DNA of 64,000 bases from Nguyenibacter vanlangensis. Lineage in GTDB: Bacteria; Pseudomonadota; Alphaproteobacteria; Acetobacterales; Acetobacteraceae. Of the stretch, positions 9,671 through 18,740 are shown in pieces; within the stretch, counting starts at the first letter, position 1; every line of letters starts with the position of its first letter. The position numbers were made by a program, and so were the translations under genes. The stretch covers positions 2,864,001-2,928,000 of the forward strand of contig NZ_CP152276.1 of assembly GCF_038719015.1 (NCBI RefSeq), read 5' to 3'. A model generated the notes under the pieces. That model was not told the origin of the DNA. It saw only the letters and a program-made list of their open reading frames with translations, and did not search any database.

Positions 9671-10657
9671 ATGCCCAGAAGCATCGTCGGCCGGGTCGCC
9701 GCTCTGTTCGCAGCGATCGATCTTATCGCCATGCCTCTTCTTGCCATGCCTGCCGTGGCGGCCTGGATGCCCGGCGATCCGGCGGCCTGCGTGCCCATCC
9801 GCCTGTCCAATGTGGGCTGGACGGATGCCGAGGCCGTGACGGCGGTCACCGCGACGCTGTTCGACGCGCTGGGCTATGCCCCCCAGACGCCGCTGTTGCC
9901 GCTGGTCATGACCTATGTGGCGATGCGCGACCGGCGGGTGGATGCGTTTCTGAGCAACTGGGAGCCCACCGGCAGCACGCCGATCGCGCCGTTCCTGGCC
10001 GACGGCTCGGTGGAGCGGCTGGCGACCAACCTGTCGGGTGCGCACTACACGCTGGCCGTGCCCGACTATACGTGGAAGGCGGGCCTGCGCGACTATGGCG
10101 ACATCGCAGCCTGGGGGGGACGCCTGGGCCATATGATCTTCGGCCTGGAAGCCGGCAATGACGGCAACGGGCTGGTGCTGGAGATGATCCGCCGGGACCA
10201 GTTCCATCTCGGCCGTTTCCGCCTGGTCGAAAGCAGCGAACAGGGCATGCTCAGCCAGGTCGACCGCAGCATCCTGAGCCACCGGCCGATCCTGTTCCTG
10301 GCGTGGGAGCCGCATCCCATGAACCTGCGCTTCGCGATCCGCTACCTGACCGGCGGCGACAAGGTCTTCGGCCCCGATGGCGGGACGAGCGTCAATACCG
10401 TGATCCGCCGCGGCTACCGCACCGACTGCCCCAACGCGGCGCGGCTGCTGGCGCAGATCCGCTTCACGATCCCGGACGAGAACATGATGATGCTGGCGAT
10501 CCAGCGCGACCACGTGCCGCCGCCGCTGGTCGCCCGACGCTGGCTGCGGACGCACCCCGACGCCTGGCATGGCTGGCTGGAGGGCGTCGCCACGCACGAC
10601 GGCGCCCCGGCGCTGCCCGCCGTGCAGGCACGCCTGTCCCTGCCGGCCGGCGACTGA
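9671..10657 (+). CDS. choX: choline/glycine betaine ABC transporter substrate-binding protein
   Basis: This is a 328-residue periplasmic binding protein with an N-terminal signal peptide (hydrophobic stretch to about residue 31, ending PAVAAW). The aromatic box that cages a quaternary ammonium group can be placed: Trp50 in NVGWTD, Trp97 in SNWEPT, Tyr126 in GAHYTLAVP and Trp212 in AWEPHPMN. These match the ChoX/ProX pattern. A GAGGGAG ribosome site stands 10 bases before the ATG. It is transcribed divergently from GNAT-amidase-NTF2-choWV, so the about 300 bp between them holds both promoters. Whether the preferred ligand is choline or betaine cannot be read from sequence. Confidence 0.92.
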   Translation: MPRSIVGRVAALFAAIDLIAMPLLAMPAVAAWMPGDPAACVPIRLSNVGWTDAEAVTAVTATLFDALGYAPQTPLLPLVMTYVAMRDRRVDAFLSNWEPTGSTPIAPFLADGSVERLATNLSGAHYTLAVPDYTWKAGLRDYGDIAAWGGRLGHMIFGLEAGNDGNGLVLEMIRRDQFHLGRFRLVESSEQGMLSQVDRSILSHRPILFLAWEPHPMNLRFAIRYLTGGDKVFGPDGGTSVNTVIRRGYRTDCPNAARLLAQIRFTIPDENMMMLAIQRDHVPPPLVARRWLRTHPDAWHGWLEGVATHDGAPALPAVQARLSLPAGD

Positions 10658-10765
10658 CCGCCATGGCGGAATAAATGAAATTTATGTCGTATCCCGGACA
10701 GTTCACGACCGTGGCCGTCCCGTAGTCTCATTGCGGATGAGAAATCAAGTGCCGGGAGAGCGATC

Positions 10766-11842
10766 ATGTCAGAAGGGGCATCGGGCGGCATCAGGCCGCG
10801 CCTGCGCGTCGGCTTCATCCTTGCCGATCATTTCACGTTGTCCGCCTTTTCCCTGTTCGTCGACCATCTGCGCCTTGCCGCCGACAAGGACGACCGCAGC
10901 CGCCCGATCCATTGCGCGTGGCAGGTGCTGTCGGCCTCGGTCCATCCGGTGCGTTCCAGTTGCGGCGTGGCGATCGCGCGCGACGCGCCGCTGGGCGATC
11001 CCCGGGCCTTCGACTATATCGTCGTGGTCGGCGGGCTGCTGCACGGACAGGAGCAGATCGACCATGTCACCACCGTCTGGCTGCGCCGGGCGGCGGAGAT
11101 GGGCATTACCCTGATCGGCGTCTGCACCGGCACCTTCGCCCTGTGCCGCGCCGGGCTGATGAATGATCGCCGCGTCTGCGTGAGCTGGTATCATCGCCAG
11201 GATTTCCTGGAGGCGTTTCCCGCGCACGAGGCGGTCAGCGACCAGATGTTCGTCGATGACGGCGACCGCATCACGTGCTCGGGCGGGGGGGCGGCGGCCG
11301 ACGTGGCGCTGCACCTGATCGAACGCAGCATCGGCCGCCCGGCCGGGCTGAAGGCCAGCCATATCCTGCTGATGGAACGCGCCGGCACGAGCGGCAGCCA
11401 GATCCGGCTGCAGCCGCAGCCCCCCACCCTGGCCTCGGCGACCCGGCTTGCCGACCCCCGGGTACGGCGCGCCATCCTGCATATGGAGCAGAACATGGCG
11501 CGGCCGCTGCCGATCGCGCAGCTCGCCGCCCGGCTGGGCATTTCCAGCCGGCAACTGGAGCGCCTGTTCCAGAGCACGCTGGGCCGCAAGCCGCAGGATT
11601 TCTATCGCATGCTGCGGCTGCGCCACGCCCGCGCCCTGCTGGAAGCGGGCGAAATGAGCGTGACGGAGATCGCCATCGAAATGGGGTTTTCCGACTGCTC
11701 GCACTTCTCGCGCCATTTCAAGACGGCGTTCGGCATCAGCCCCAGCGCCTGCCACCGCACCGCCGCCCCCGACCTGGCCGCGCGCCGCGCCGCGCCCGAC
11801 GTGCTGTCCCATGCCGGCATCCGGCTGTTCTCCGACCGATGA
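10766..11842 (+). CDS. GlxA-type AraC family transcriptional regulator
   Basis: The 358-residue protein has an N-terminal DJ-1/PfpI-like domain (about 10-210, with GVCTGTFALCRAGLM resembling the nucleophile elbow) and a C-terminal double-HTH AraC domain (LPIAQLAARLGISSRQLERL, then VTEIAIEMGFSDCSHFSRHF). The architecture matches GbdR, CdhR and ArgR-type regulators that sense amino acids or betaine. A GGGAGAG site precedes the ATG by 5 bases. It sits between choX and purU on the plus strand, 14 bp ahead of purU. It probably controls transport and betaine catabolism, together with or instead of the second GlxA protein at 18741. Confidence 0.88.
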   Translation: MSEGASGGIRPRLRVGFILADHFTLSAFSLFVDHLRLAADKDDRSRPIHCAWQVLSASVHPVRSSCGVAIARDAPLGDPRAFDYIVVVGGLLHGQEQIDHVTTVWLRRAAEMGITLIGVCTGTFALCRAGLMNDRRVCVSWYHRQDFLEAFPAHEAVSDQMFVDDGDRITCSGGGAAADVALHLIERSIGRPAGLKASHILLMERAGTSGSQIRLQPQPPTLASATRLADPRVRRAILHMEQNMARPLPIAQLAARLGISSRQLERLFQSTLGRKPQDFYRMLRLRHARALLEAGEMSVTEIAIEMGFSDCSHFSRHFKTAFGISPSACHRTAAPDLAARRAAPDVLSHAGIRLFSDR

Positions 11843-11856
11843 AGATGTCCTGACCC

Positions 11857-12708
11857 ATGGCCCATGCCGACGCCCATGTCCTGATCGTTACCTGCGCCAG
11901 CCGGCCGGGCCTGGTCGCCGCCTGGTCGGGTTGCCTGTTCCAGGCCGGCGCGAACATCGTCGAAATCGACCAGCATGCCGACCTGGCGGAAGACCGGTTC
12001 TTCATGCGCATCGCCTTTACCGCCGCGGCGCCGCCCGACCGCGCCGGGCTGGCGGCGGTGGCCGCGCGGTTCGACGCGCACTGGCGGCTTTACCCGCCGC
12101 GCGGACGGCAGCGCGTGGTGATCATGGTCTCGAAATTCGACCATTGCCTGGCCGACCTGCTGTATCGCTGGCGGATCGGCGAACTGGCGATGGACCCGAT
12201 CGCCATCGTATCGAACCATCCGCGCGAAGCGACGCAGGCCGTCGATACCGGCGACATCCCGTTCCATCACCTGCCGGTCACCCGCGAGACCAAACCCGCG
12301 CAGGAGGCGCGTCTGCGCGCGCTGATCGAGGAAACCGGCGCGGAGCTGGTCGTTCTGGCGCGCTATATGCAGGTGCTGTCGGACGACATGTCCGGCTGGC
12401 TGGCGGGACGGTGCATCAACATCCACCATTCCTTCCTGCCGGGGTTCAAGGGCGCGCGCCCGTATCACCAGGCGCACGCAAGGGGCGTGAAACTGATCGG
12501 GGCGACCGCCCATTACGTCACGGGCGACCTCGACGAGGGCCCGATCATCGAGCAGGATGTCGAGCGCATTTCCCATGCGGATACGCCCGACGACCTGATC
12601 CGCAAGGGCCGGGACGTGGAGCGCCGTGTCCTGTCGCGCGCGGTGAATTACCATCTTCAGCATCGCGTCATTCTCGACGGGCACCGGACCGTCGTTTTCC
12701 CCGACTGA
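11857..12708 (+). CDS. purU: formyltetrahydrofolate deformylase
   Basis: PurU hydrolyses 10-formyl-THF to formate and free THF. The 283-residue protein has an N-terminal ACT domain ([18 protein letters not shown]) and a formyltransferase-fold domain. That domain has the [20 protein letters not shown] catalytic-His region and [17 protein letters not shown] with the catalytic Asp. Its position in a betaine-demethylation island suggests it regenerates THF for sarcosine oxidase, so that oxidised one-carbon units do not trap the folate pool. It follows the regulator by 14 bp and converges on the etf operon. Confidence 0.94.
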   Translation: MAHADAHVLIVTCASRPGLVAAWSGCLFQAGANIVEIDQHADLAEDRFFMRIAFTAAAPPDRAGLAAVAARFDAHWRLYPPRGRQRVVIMVSKFDHCLADLLYRWRIGELAMDPIAIVSNHPREATQAVDTGDIPFHHLPVTRETKPAQEARLRALIEETGAELVVLARYMQVLSDDMSGWLAGRCINIHHSFLPGFKGARPYHQAHARGVKLIGATAHYVTGDLDEGPIIEQDVERISHADTPDDLIRKGRDVERRVLSRAVNYHLQHRVILDGHRTVVFPD

Positions 12709-12762
12709 CAGGGCGCCGCTGACCGCCGGGGCGCGAACGGTCACGCGTTCCCGGCGGTGGCC

Positions 12763-12907
12763 TTACCCAACGGCGCCCTTGAGGGAAAACACGATCGGCT
12801 CGACGCCGAGAGCGGCCAGGATCCGCTTGAATTCGCCCTGCGGGATCACCCAGGTTTTTCGGCCGGAAGGCCAGGCGGTCCAGCAGAGCATGCAAATCGT
12901 CACGCAT
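12763..12907 (-). pseudogene. small ORF after etfB, broken by a single-base frameshift
   Basis: An ATG at 12907-12905 overlaps the etfB stop by 8 bp. It opens MRDDLHALLDRLAFRP, then loses sense; in the next frame the sequence continues KTWVIPQGEFKRILAALGVE and ends at TAA 12765-12763. The two halves join if the five-base A run (five T on the plus strand, 12855-12859) is read as four, giving a continuous chain of about 47 residues. The region is 145 nt, one more than a multiple of three. Translational coupling to etfB and sensible composition in both halves argue for a real gene. A sequencing error, a natural frameshift mutation or slippage are all possible. An unshifted alternative is an ATG-started 43-residue ORF in the second frame. 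I do not recognise the family. Confidence 0.6.
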
Positions 12908-13670
12908 CGGCGGAGGGCCCGCGCGGCGATTTGAGCACGCCCAGCGCCCGGAGGTGGTCCCGCAGCGCATGCGCGGCTTCGGCGACGTCCGGGTGGTCCA
13001 GCACCGTTCCCGCGCCGGCCTGGGCGGCCGCGCCGATGAGGCGCGGCCGCGCGCGATATGGGCGCTCGGTCCCCTCCGGCGCAATCGAGGCGGGGGCGGT
13101 CGAAACGGGGGTGGGCACGGCCCGTAGTTCGGCGCGGCGCGCGCGGTCGAAGACGAAGGGGGGCGCCGGGGCGGCATCATGGGCGCACAGGATGCAGGGC
13201 AGGCGGATCCGGGCCTGGCGCCGCGCGCCCTGCGGCAGGCCGATCGTGACCGGCAGCCAGCCTTCGGCCGCCGCGCCGACCGCGATCACGCCGGAGAGCA
13301 GCGGCCAGCCGAGTTGTTCGGCCAGCAGATAGGGCAGCATGCCGCTATCCTCGCCGCCGCATGCCTGCCGGCCGGCCAGCACCAGGTCCGGCGGGTCGGC
13401 GGCCAGATGCGCGGCCAGCGCCTCGACCGCGTCGCCCCCGCCACCGAGGCAGTCCACATGGTCCAGCCCGTACCCTGCCGCCCGCCGCAGGGCCGGCGAC
13501 GGGGGGCCCGCGTGCAGGCCGCCGGCCGGATCGTCGCCAATCGGATCGCCGCCAATCGGATCGCCGACCGACAGCGCCAGCCCGATCGCCGCGATCTCGC
13601 CCGGCGGGGGGGCCGGACGGCCGGATACCGGATCGATCCCGTTCGAAAGAAGGACGATGCGCCGCATCAT
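12900..13670 (-). CDS. etfB: electron transfer flavoprotein beta subunit (dimethylglycine pathway)
   Basis: The 256-residue protein resembles the ETF beta subunit. GRQACGGEDSGMLPYLLAEQ and SGVIAVG are family landmarks of the nucleotide-binding domain. ATG at 13670 overlaps the etfA stop by 4 bp. Residues about 37-51 contain a near-repeat (GDPIGGDPIGDDPAGG) encoded by duplicated 15-bp units, an oddity absent from typical family members. With etfA it should take electrons from DgcA/DgcB during dimethylglycine oxidation and pass them to the quinone pool. The specific partner is inferred from gene order. Confidence 0.88.
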   Translation of the reverse strand: MMRRIVLLSNGIDPVSGRPAPPPGEIAAIGLALSVGDPIGGDPIGDDPAGGLHAGPPSPALRRAAGYGLDHVDCLGGGGDAVEALAAHLAADPPDLVLAGRQACGGEDSGMLPYLLAEQLGWPLLSGVIAVGAAAEGWLPVTIGLPQGARRQARIRLPCILCAHDAAPAPPFVFDRARRAELRAVPTPVSTAPASIAPEGTERPYRARPRLIGAAAQAGAGTVLDHPDVAEAAHALRDHLRALGVLKSPRGPSADA

Positions 13671-14761
13671 GCCCCGCCCCCCTGCAACAGGGCCAGCAGG
13701 GCCGGCATCACCGCCTGTGCGTCGGCGATGATCGACAGCCCGGCACGGGCGACGATCGCGGCATGCAGGTCGGTATTCACCGCCACCACGTGCTCGACCT
13801 TGCCCAGCCCCTGCAGATGCTGCGGCGCGCCGGCGATGCCGAATGCCAGGTAGCAGCGCGCGTCCAGCACCGTACCGGAGGCGCCGACCTGTGCCGCGCG
13901 CGGCATCGATCCGGCATCGCAGACCACGCGGCTGGCCCCCTCGGTCGCGCCAAGCGCGCGGGCTAGCGCATGAAATGTCTCGAAATCCGTGACGCCCTGC
14001 CCTGCCGACACGACAAACGGCGCCTCGGACAACGGGATTGCGCCCGCCGGCGCGGGCACGATCGGCCCGAACACCAATCGTCCGGCCGGGTTCGAAGGCG
14101 GGATGGGCGCCGCCAATATCCGTCCTTCGCACGCGTGCCCGGCATAGGGGGCCACCCGGTCGCACGGCAGGGTGATGATCCGGGCCACGGCCGCGACGCG
14201 CTCGGACCGGCCGCCCCGGCATGGCCGGACGCCCTGGCGGACGCTCAGCGCCTCGATGCCCGGCTGTATCGGCCAGCCGCTGCGCGCCGCGAGCCGGCGC
14301 GCGAGATCGCCGCCTGTCCGGTCCTCGGCAAAGATCACGTGCCGTGGCGCGAAGGGGGCGACCAGTTCCAGCAACAGGTACGGCGCGGCTTCGGGATCGT
14401 CCAGCGCGCCGATCGCCAGGATGCGGTCCGCGCCGGCCTCGCCCGCCTGTCGGGAGGCGATGTCGCCGAGGCCGACCAGAACGACCCCGCCATCGGTCCC
14501 GGCAAGCATCCGCGCGGCCCCGAGAAGCTGGCGGCCCCACCGGTCCAGGCCGCCATCGACGGCCTGGATGACGACGGCGACCCAGAAAGCCGGTGCCTCG
14601 ATACGCCGGACGGGTGCCTCGCGCGGCCGGCGCGACACGGCCATGCCCGCGACGTTCCCGTCATGGACCAGGCGCGGCCTGTCGCCGCCGGGCACGAGGC
14701 GCCGCGACCGTTCGGCGCGCGGGTCCCGCCTGATCCGCCCGGTCATGGTACCACCAGTCAT
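13667..14761 (-). CDS. etfA: electron transfer flavoprotein alpha subunit (dimethylglycine pathway)
   Basis: The 364-residue protein is the ETF alpha subunit. The C-terminal FAD-binding signature is visible as VGASGTVLDARCYLAFGIAG followed by APQHLQGL and VAVNTDLHAAI. The start at 14761 overlaps the dgcB stop by 4 bp; a second ATG at 14746 is possible. The N-terminal 70 residues are Arg/Pro rich, as seen in the ETF alphas that accompany dgcAB. It forms the electron-transfer module for dimethylglycine demethylation. Confidence 0.9.
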   Translation of the reverse strand: MTGGTMTGRIRRDPRAERSRRLVPGGDRPRLVHDGNVAGMAVSRRPREAPVRRIEAPAFWVAVVIQAVDGGLDRWGRQLLGAARMLAGTDGGVVLVGLGDIASRQAGEAGADRILAIGALDDPEAAPYLLLELVAPFAPRHVIFAEDRTGGDLARRLAARSGWPIQPGIEALSVRQGVRPCRGGRSERVAAVARIITLPCDRVAPYAGHACEGRILAAPIPPSNPAGRLVFGPIVPAPAGAIPLSEAPFVVSAGQGVTDFETFHALARALGATEGASRVVCDAGSMPRAAQVGASGTVLDARCYLAFGIAGAPQHLQGLGKVEHVVAVNTDLHAAIVARAGLSIIADAQAVMPALLALLQGGGA

Positions 14762-16671
14762 GGCACCACCGCCGCGAGCACGAGTTCCGCCACGTCCTTC
14801 ACCTCGGGGCGCGGCCCGGTCACGCCTTCGAGCATCGCCGTGCATCCGGGACACGCCACCGCGACGACGGACGCCCCGCCCTGCCGCATCTGCTCCATCC
14901 GGAGGTCGGGAATACGGGTGGCCGCGTCGACGTCGCTTGCCGGGCTTCCGCCGCCGCCGCCGCAGCACATGGCGCGCATGCCGTGGCGTTCGACCTCCAC
15001 GCGGGTGCGGCAGGCCGCGTCGAGCAGGCGGCGGGGCGCATCGATCACGCCGTTATAGCGCCCCAGATAGCAGGGATCGTGATAGGCGACGGCGGGCCCG
15101 TCACGCCGCGCGAGGGTGAGCCGCCCGTCCTGTACCAGCGCGTCCAGCAGGGTCGTATGGTGCTCGACGGTCCATGTGCCGCCCAAGGTGGCGCCAAGGG
15201 CGGGATATTCGTTTTTCAGGACGTGATAGGCATGCGGGTCCGCGGTGACGATCTTGGTGAAGCGCCGCGTTCCCAGCGTTTCGATCACCTCGCGCGCGAG
15301 GGCCTGGAACGTCGCCTCGTCGCCCAGGCGCCGGGCGACGTCGCCGCAATCGACTTCGTCCGCGCCCAGGGTGGCGAACCGGAGACCCGCCTTGCGCATG
15401 AGCGTCACCAGGGCCCGCAACGATCGGCCGTACCGCAGGTCGTACGCGCCCTCGCCCAGCCAGAGCAGGATGTCGGTCTCCTCGCCCGGCGGCAGGACCG
15501 GGACGTCGAGGGCCGCGATCCCGTCCGTCCGCGCGTCCAGGGCGCGGCCGCCCGGCTCGGCCCGGTCCCGCGACGCGCGCAGCACCTGCCCGGCGCCCGC
15601 GGGCACGGCGCCCTTCATGAGGGTCTGACCGCGCCGCAGCGCGATGACCGCGTCCACGTGTTCGATCAGCATCGGACATTCCTCGACGCAGGCGCGGCAG
15701 GTGGTGCACGCCCACAGCGTATCGGGGGCCAGCACGGTTCCGACGATCTCGGTCCCCATGCCGCCACCGCCGGGCATGGCCGGCGCATGGGGCGACGGGC
15801 TGCCGAAATACGGGGCGGGCTTCGCGCGCATCGCGCCGGAGAGGCCCTGTATCAGTGCCTTCGGATTCAGGCGCTGGCCCGCCGCGAAGGCCGGGCAGGC
15901 TTCCTCGCAACGCCCGCATTGCACGCAGGCATCGAAGCTCGCCAGTTCCGGACCCGTGAAATCGCCCGGGGTCAGCACGCCCAGCCGCTCATGCACAAGA
16001 TCGAGCGGCCATAGCGCCGTATCGAGCGGGCGCGGCACGCCCGGGCGGGCGAAACGGCCCGGCCGCGTGTGCCCGGCGAGCCAGGCCACACCCGCCAGCC
16101 CATGACGCATGGGCCCACGCCCGACGGCGACGAGCAGCGCGACGGCCCCGGCCAGGGCGATGGCCAGGGCGACGGCCAGGGCGGCGGCAACCCCGCCGGC
16201 AATCGCCGCGGGCGCGGCGCGGTTCGCGAGACAGGCCGCGACGAGCGCATTTCCGGCGCACCACGCGAGCAGGGCCGCGGGGAGCCAGAGGAACGGGCCA
16301 CCCGAAAGCTGCGATGGCGTGCGCGGCCGCCGCCGGGCGCGATCGATCAGGGCGCCCCACGCGCCCAGCGCGAAGAGAACGATCGCGACGATCCGGAATA
16401 CGCCCCAGACCCCCGGCAGCGTCCCCAGCAGCAACGCCAGCGCGCCGCCCAGCGCGCCGCCGGCGGCCAGCGCGTGCATGCGCGCGTGCCGCGGGCGCCG
16501 GGCGACGACGTGATGGACGTCCACGAGATAACGGCGCGGCACCGACGCCAGGCCGGCCAGCCAGGACCGGCCGGCGGGGCGCCCCTTCAGCCAGCGCGCC
16601 AGCAGGACCATCCAGACGAGGGCGACAGCGCCCGCGGCACATCCCATTTCCGCAAGGACCAGCCAGCGCAT
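14758..16671 (-). CDS. dgcB: dimethylglycine demethylation iron-sulfur protein DgcB
   Basis: This 637-residue membrane-anchored iron-sulfur oxidoreductase works with DgcA to demethylate dimethylglycine to sarcosine. About five hydrophobic segments fill the first 200 residues. Two 4Fe-4S motifs follow (CVQCGRCEEACP and CTTCRACVEECP), then two CCG-type domains (YHDPCYLGRYNG and MRAMCCGGGGGSP). The start at 16671, 4 bp after dgcA, was chosen because AAGGATC precedes it. The gene lies between dgcA and etfA as in pseudomonad betaine clusters. Confidence 0.92.
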   Translation of the reverse strand: MRWLVLAEMGCAAGAVALVWMVLLARWLKGRPAGRSWLAGLASVPRRYLVDVHHVVARRPRHARMHALAAGGALGGALALLLGTLPGVWGVFRIVAIVLFALGAWGALIDRARRRPRTPSQLSGGPFLWLPAALLAWCAGNALVAACLANRAAPAAIAGGVAAALAVALAIALAGAVALLVAVGRGPMRHGLAGVAWLAGHTRPGRFARPGVPRPLDTALWPLDLVHERLGVLTPGDFTGPELASFDACVQCGRCEEACPAFAAGQRLNPKALIQGLSGAMRAKPAPYFGSPSPHAPAMPGGGGMGTEIVGTVLAPDTLWACTTCRACVEECPMLIEHVDAVIALRRGQTLMKGAVPAGAGQVLRASRDRAEPGGRALDARTDGIAALDVPVLPPGEETDILLWLGEGAYDLRYGRSLRALVTLMRKAGLRFATLGADEVDCGDVARRLGDEATFQALAREVIETLGTRRFTKIVTADPHAYHVLKNEYPALGATLGGTWTVEHHTTLLDALVQDGRLTLARRDGPAVAYHDPCYLGRYNGVIDAPRRLLDAACRTRVEVERHGMRAMCCGGGGGSPASDVDAATRIPDLRMEQMRQGGASVVAVACPGCTAMLEGVTGPRPEVKDVAELVLAAVVP

Positions 16672-16675
16672 GGTG

Positions 16676-18724
16676 TCAGAGATCCTTGCACAGCCGCAGC
16701 GCGTCATAGAGCGCGGCATGAATGTTGCGCGCCGCCACCGCGTCGCCGATGCGGAACAGCGCGTAGTCGCCGGCCCCGAGCCGCGCCATCACCGGCTGGG
16801 GCCGTCCGGCGACCAGCGCATGCGCGTCGGTCTGGCCGGCATTGGCCGAGCCCGCCTTCAGCGCCGCATAGAGCGTGGTGTCGGGCGCGCCGCCGCGATC
16901 GACCACGATGTGGTCGACCACCCGTTCTTCTTCCGCGCCGGTCATGGTGTTGCGCAGCACGGCGACCAGGCGGTTGCCCTCGCGCCAGGTCTCGGTCAGT
17001 TCCATGTTCGGCGTCGTCACCACACCCAGCCTGTAGAATTCGCGCAGATGCACCGGCTGGTTGGTGGTCCCGACCTCTTGCGCCACCAGCCGGTCGTGGG
17101 TCGCCAGCTCGACCAGGCAGCCGCGCGTGGCCAGCAATTCGGCCACCGAGGCGGCGTTGTGCTGCCCCATCTCGTCGAACAGCAGCACGCTGCCCGCGGG
17201 CGCGGCGCGGCCGGCCAGGACGTCGCGCGTCGTATGGTGCAGGTCGCTGCCCGGATCGTCGCCCAGGATCGCCTCGCCCCCCGTCGCCACGATCACCACG
17301 TCCGGCGCGCAGAGCAGGATATCGGCCGCCGTCGCCTCCACCCCCAGGCGCAGATCGACGTCCAGCTTGCGCACCTGCCCGTCCAGCCAGCGCACGATGC
17401 CCGACAGGGCCTCGCGCCATGTCGCGCGGGCGGCGAGGTTGACCTGTCCGCCGGTGCGCGCGTCGCGTTCGAACAGCGTCACCGTATGGCCGCGCAGGGC
17501 GCAGACCCGCGCCGCCTCGAGCCCCGCCACCCCGGCCCCGACGACGACGACGCGCCGCGCGGTTTCGGCGGGCGCGATCTCGTGCGGCATCGTCGCCTCG
17601 CGCCCCGTCGCCGCGTTCTGCAGGCACAGCGCGTCGCCGCCGACATAGATCCGGTCGATGCAGTAGCCCGCCCCCACGCATTGCCGGATATCGTCCGCGC
17701 GCCCGTCGGCCAGTTTGCGGACCAGATGCGGGTCGGCGATGTGCGCGCGGGTCATCGCCACCATGTCGACATGCCCCTCTGCCACCGCGCGCGCCGCCGT
17801 CGCCAGATCGGTGATGCGCTGGGCGTGGAAGACCGGGATATCGACCGCCCGCTTGATCGCGCTGGCCAGGCCGAGAAAGGGCGCGACCGGAAAAGCCATG
17901 TTGGGCAGGGACACCGCGTGCGCCATCTCGTCGCGCGCCTGGCCGCCGATGACGTTGACGAAATCGATCAGCCCCCGGCGCGCATAGTCTTCGGCGATGG
18001 CGATGCAGTCGTCCTGCGTCAGGCCGCCATTCAGCAATTCGTCGCCCGACATGCGCATGCCGATGACGTAATCGTCGCCGGTCGCCTCGCGGATCGCGGT
18101 CAGCACCTCGATGCCGAAGCGCATCCGGTGTTCCAGGCTGCCGCCATAGGCATCGTGCCGGTGATTGACCGACGGGCTCCAGAACTGGTCCAGCAGGTGG
18201 CCATGCGCGCCGGAGATCTCCAGCCCGTCCAGCCCGCCTTCGCGGCAGCGGCGGGCGGCGGCGGCGAAGGCACGGACGACCCGCGCGATGTCCTCGGGCT
18301 CCATCTCCTTGGGGATCGACCGCGAGGCCGGCTCGCGCCGGACCGAGGGCGCGATCACCGGCAGCCAGGCATCGGTGTCCCAGCGGGTGCGGCGGCCCAT
18401 ATGGGTCAACTGGATCATCAGCCGGGCGCCGTGCGCGTGTACCCGGTCGGCGAACTGGCGGAAATACGGGATCACGCTGTCGTCGGAGACCGCGATCTGG
18501 CTCCACGGCGTAGCCGGGCTGTCCAGTTCGACGGACGATGATCCGCCGAACATGGTCAGGCCGATGCCGCCCTTGGCCTTTTCGGCGTGATAGAGCTGGT
18601 AGCGTTCCTGCGGCTTGCCGTCGACGCCGTAGCCGGGGGCGTGGCTGGTGCTCATCACCCGGTTGCGGATGACCAGCGACTTGATGCGCAACGGCTTCAG
18701 CAGGGCATCGGCATGGGGGATCAT
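16676..18724 (-). CDS. dgcA: dimethylglycine demethylase flavoprotein DgcA
   Basis: This 682-residue NADH:flavin oxidoreductase of the trimethylamine-dehydrogenase type demethylates dimethylglycine to sarcosine and a one-carbon unit. An N-terminal FMN TIM barrel (RNRVMSTSHAPGYG, GLDGLEISGAHGHLLDQFWS) is followed by the Fe-S cysteine region (CVGAGYCIDRIYVGGDALC). A C-terminal NAD-binding domain (RRVVVVGAGVAGLEAARVCA) completes the known layout. It starts 16 bp after gbdR on the same strand and is followed closely by dgcB and etfAB. Confidence 0.93.
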   Translation of the reverse strand: MIPHADALLKPLRIKSLVIRNRVMSTSHAPGYGVDGKPQERYQLYHAEKAKGGIGLTMFGGSSSVELDSPATPWSQIAVSDDSVIPYFRQFADRVHAHGARLMIQLTHMGRRTRWDTDAWLPVIAPSVRREPASRSIPKEMEPEDIARVVRAFAAAARRCREGGLDGLEISGAHGHLLDQFWSPSVNHRHDAYGGSLEHRMRFGIEVLTAIREATGDDYVIGMRMSGDELLNGGLTQDDCIAIAEDYARRGLIDFVNVIGGQARDEMAHAVSLPNMAFPVAPFLGLASAIKRAVDIPVFHAQRITDLATAARAVAEGHVDMVAMTRAHIADPHLVRKLADGRADDIRQCVGAGYCIDRIYVGGDALCLQNAATGREATMPHEIAPAETARRVVVVGAGVAGLEAARVCALRGHTVTLFERDARTGGQVNLAARATWREALSGIVRWLDGQVRKLDVDLRLGVEATAADILLCAPDVVIVATGGEAILGDDPGSDLHHTTRDVLAGRAAPAGSVLLFDEMGQHNAASVAELLATRGCLVELATHDRLVAQEVGTTNQPVHLREFYRLGVVTTPNMELTETWREGNRLVAVLRNTMTGAEEERVVDHIVVDRGGAPDTTLYAALKAGSANAGQTDAHALVAGRPQPVMARLGAGDYALFRIGDAVAARNIHAALYDALRLCKDL

Positions 18725-18740
18725 GGGCGTTGGCGTTCCT

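Noticed and set aside
5314..10657. Presence of betA/betB choline oxidation genes beside the transporter
   Set aside because: No choline dehydrogenase or betaine aldehyde dehydrogenase is encoded in the window. The genes between choW and choX are GNAT, amidase and NTF2-like.
10658..10685. Small palindromes (CCGCCATGGCGG and ATAAAT-GAA-ATTTAT) after choX
   Set aside because: They are short and without a T tract. They could be regulatory for the next gene but are too weak to call.
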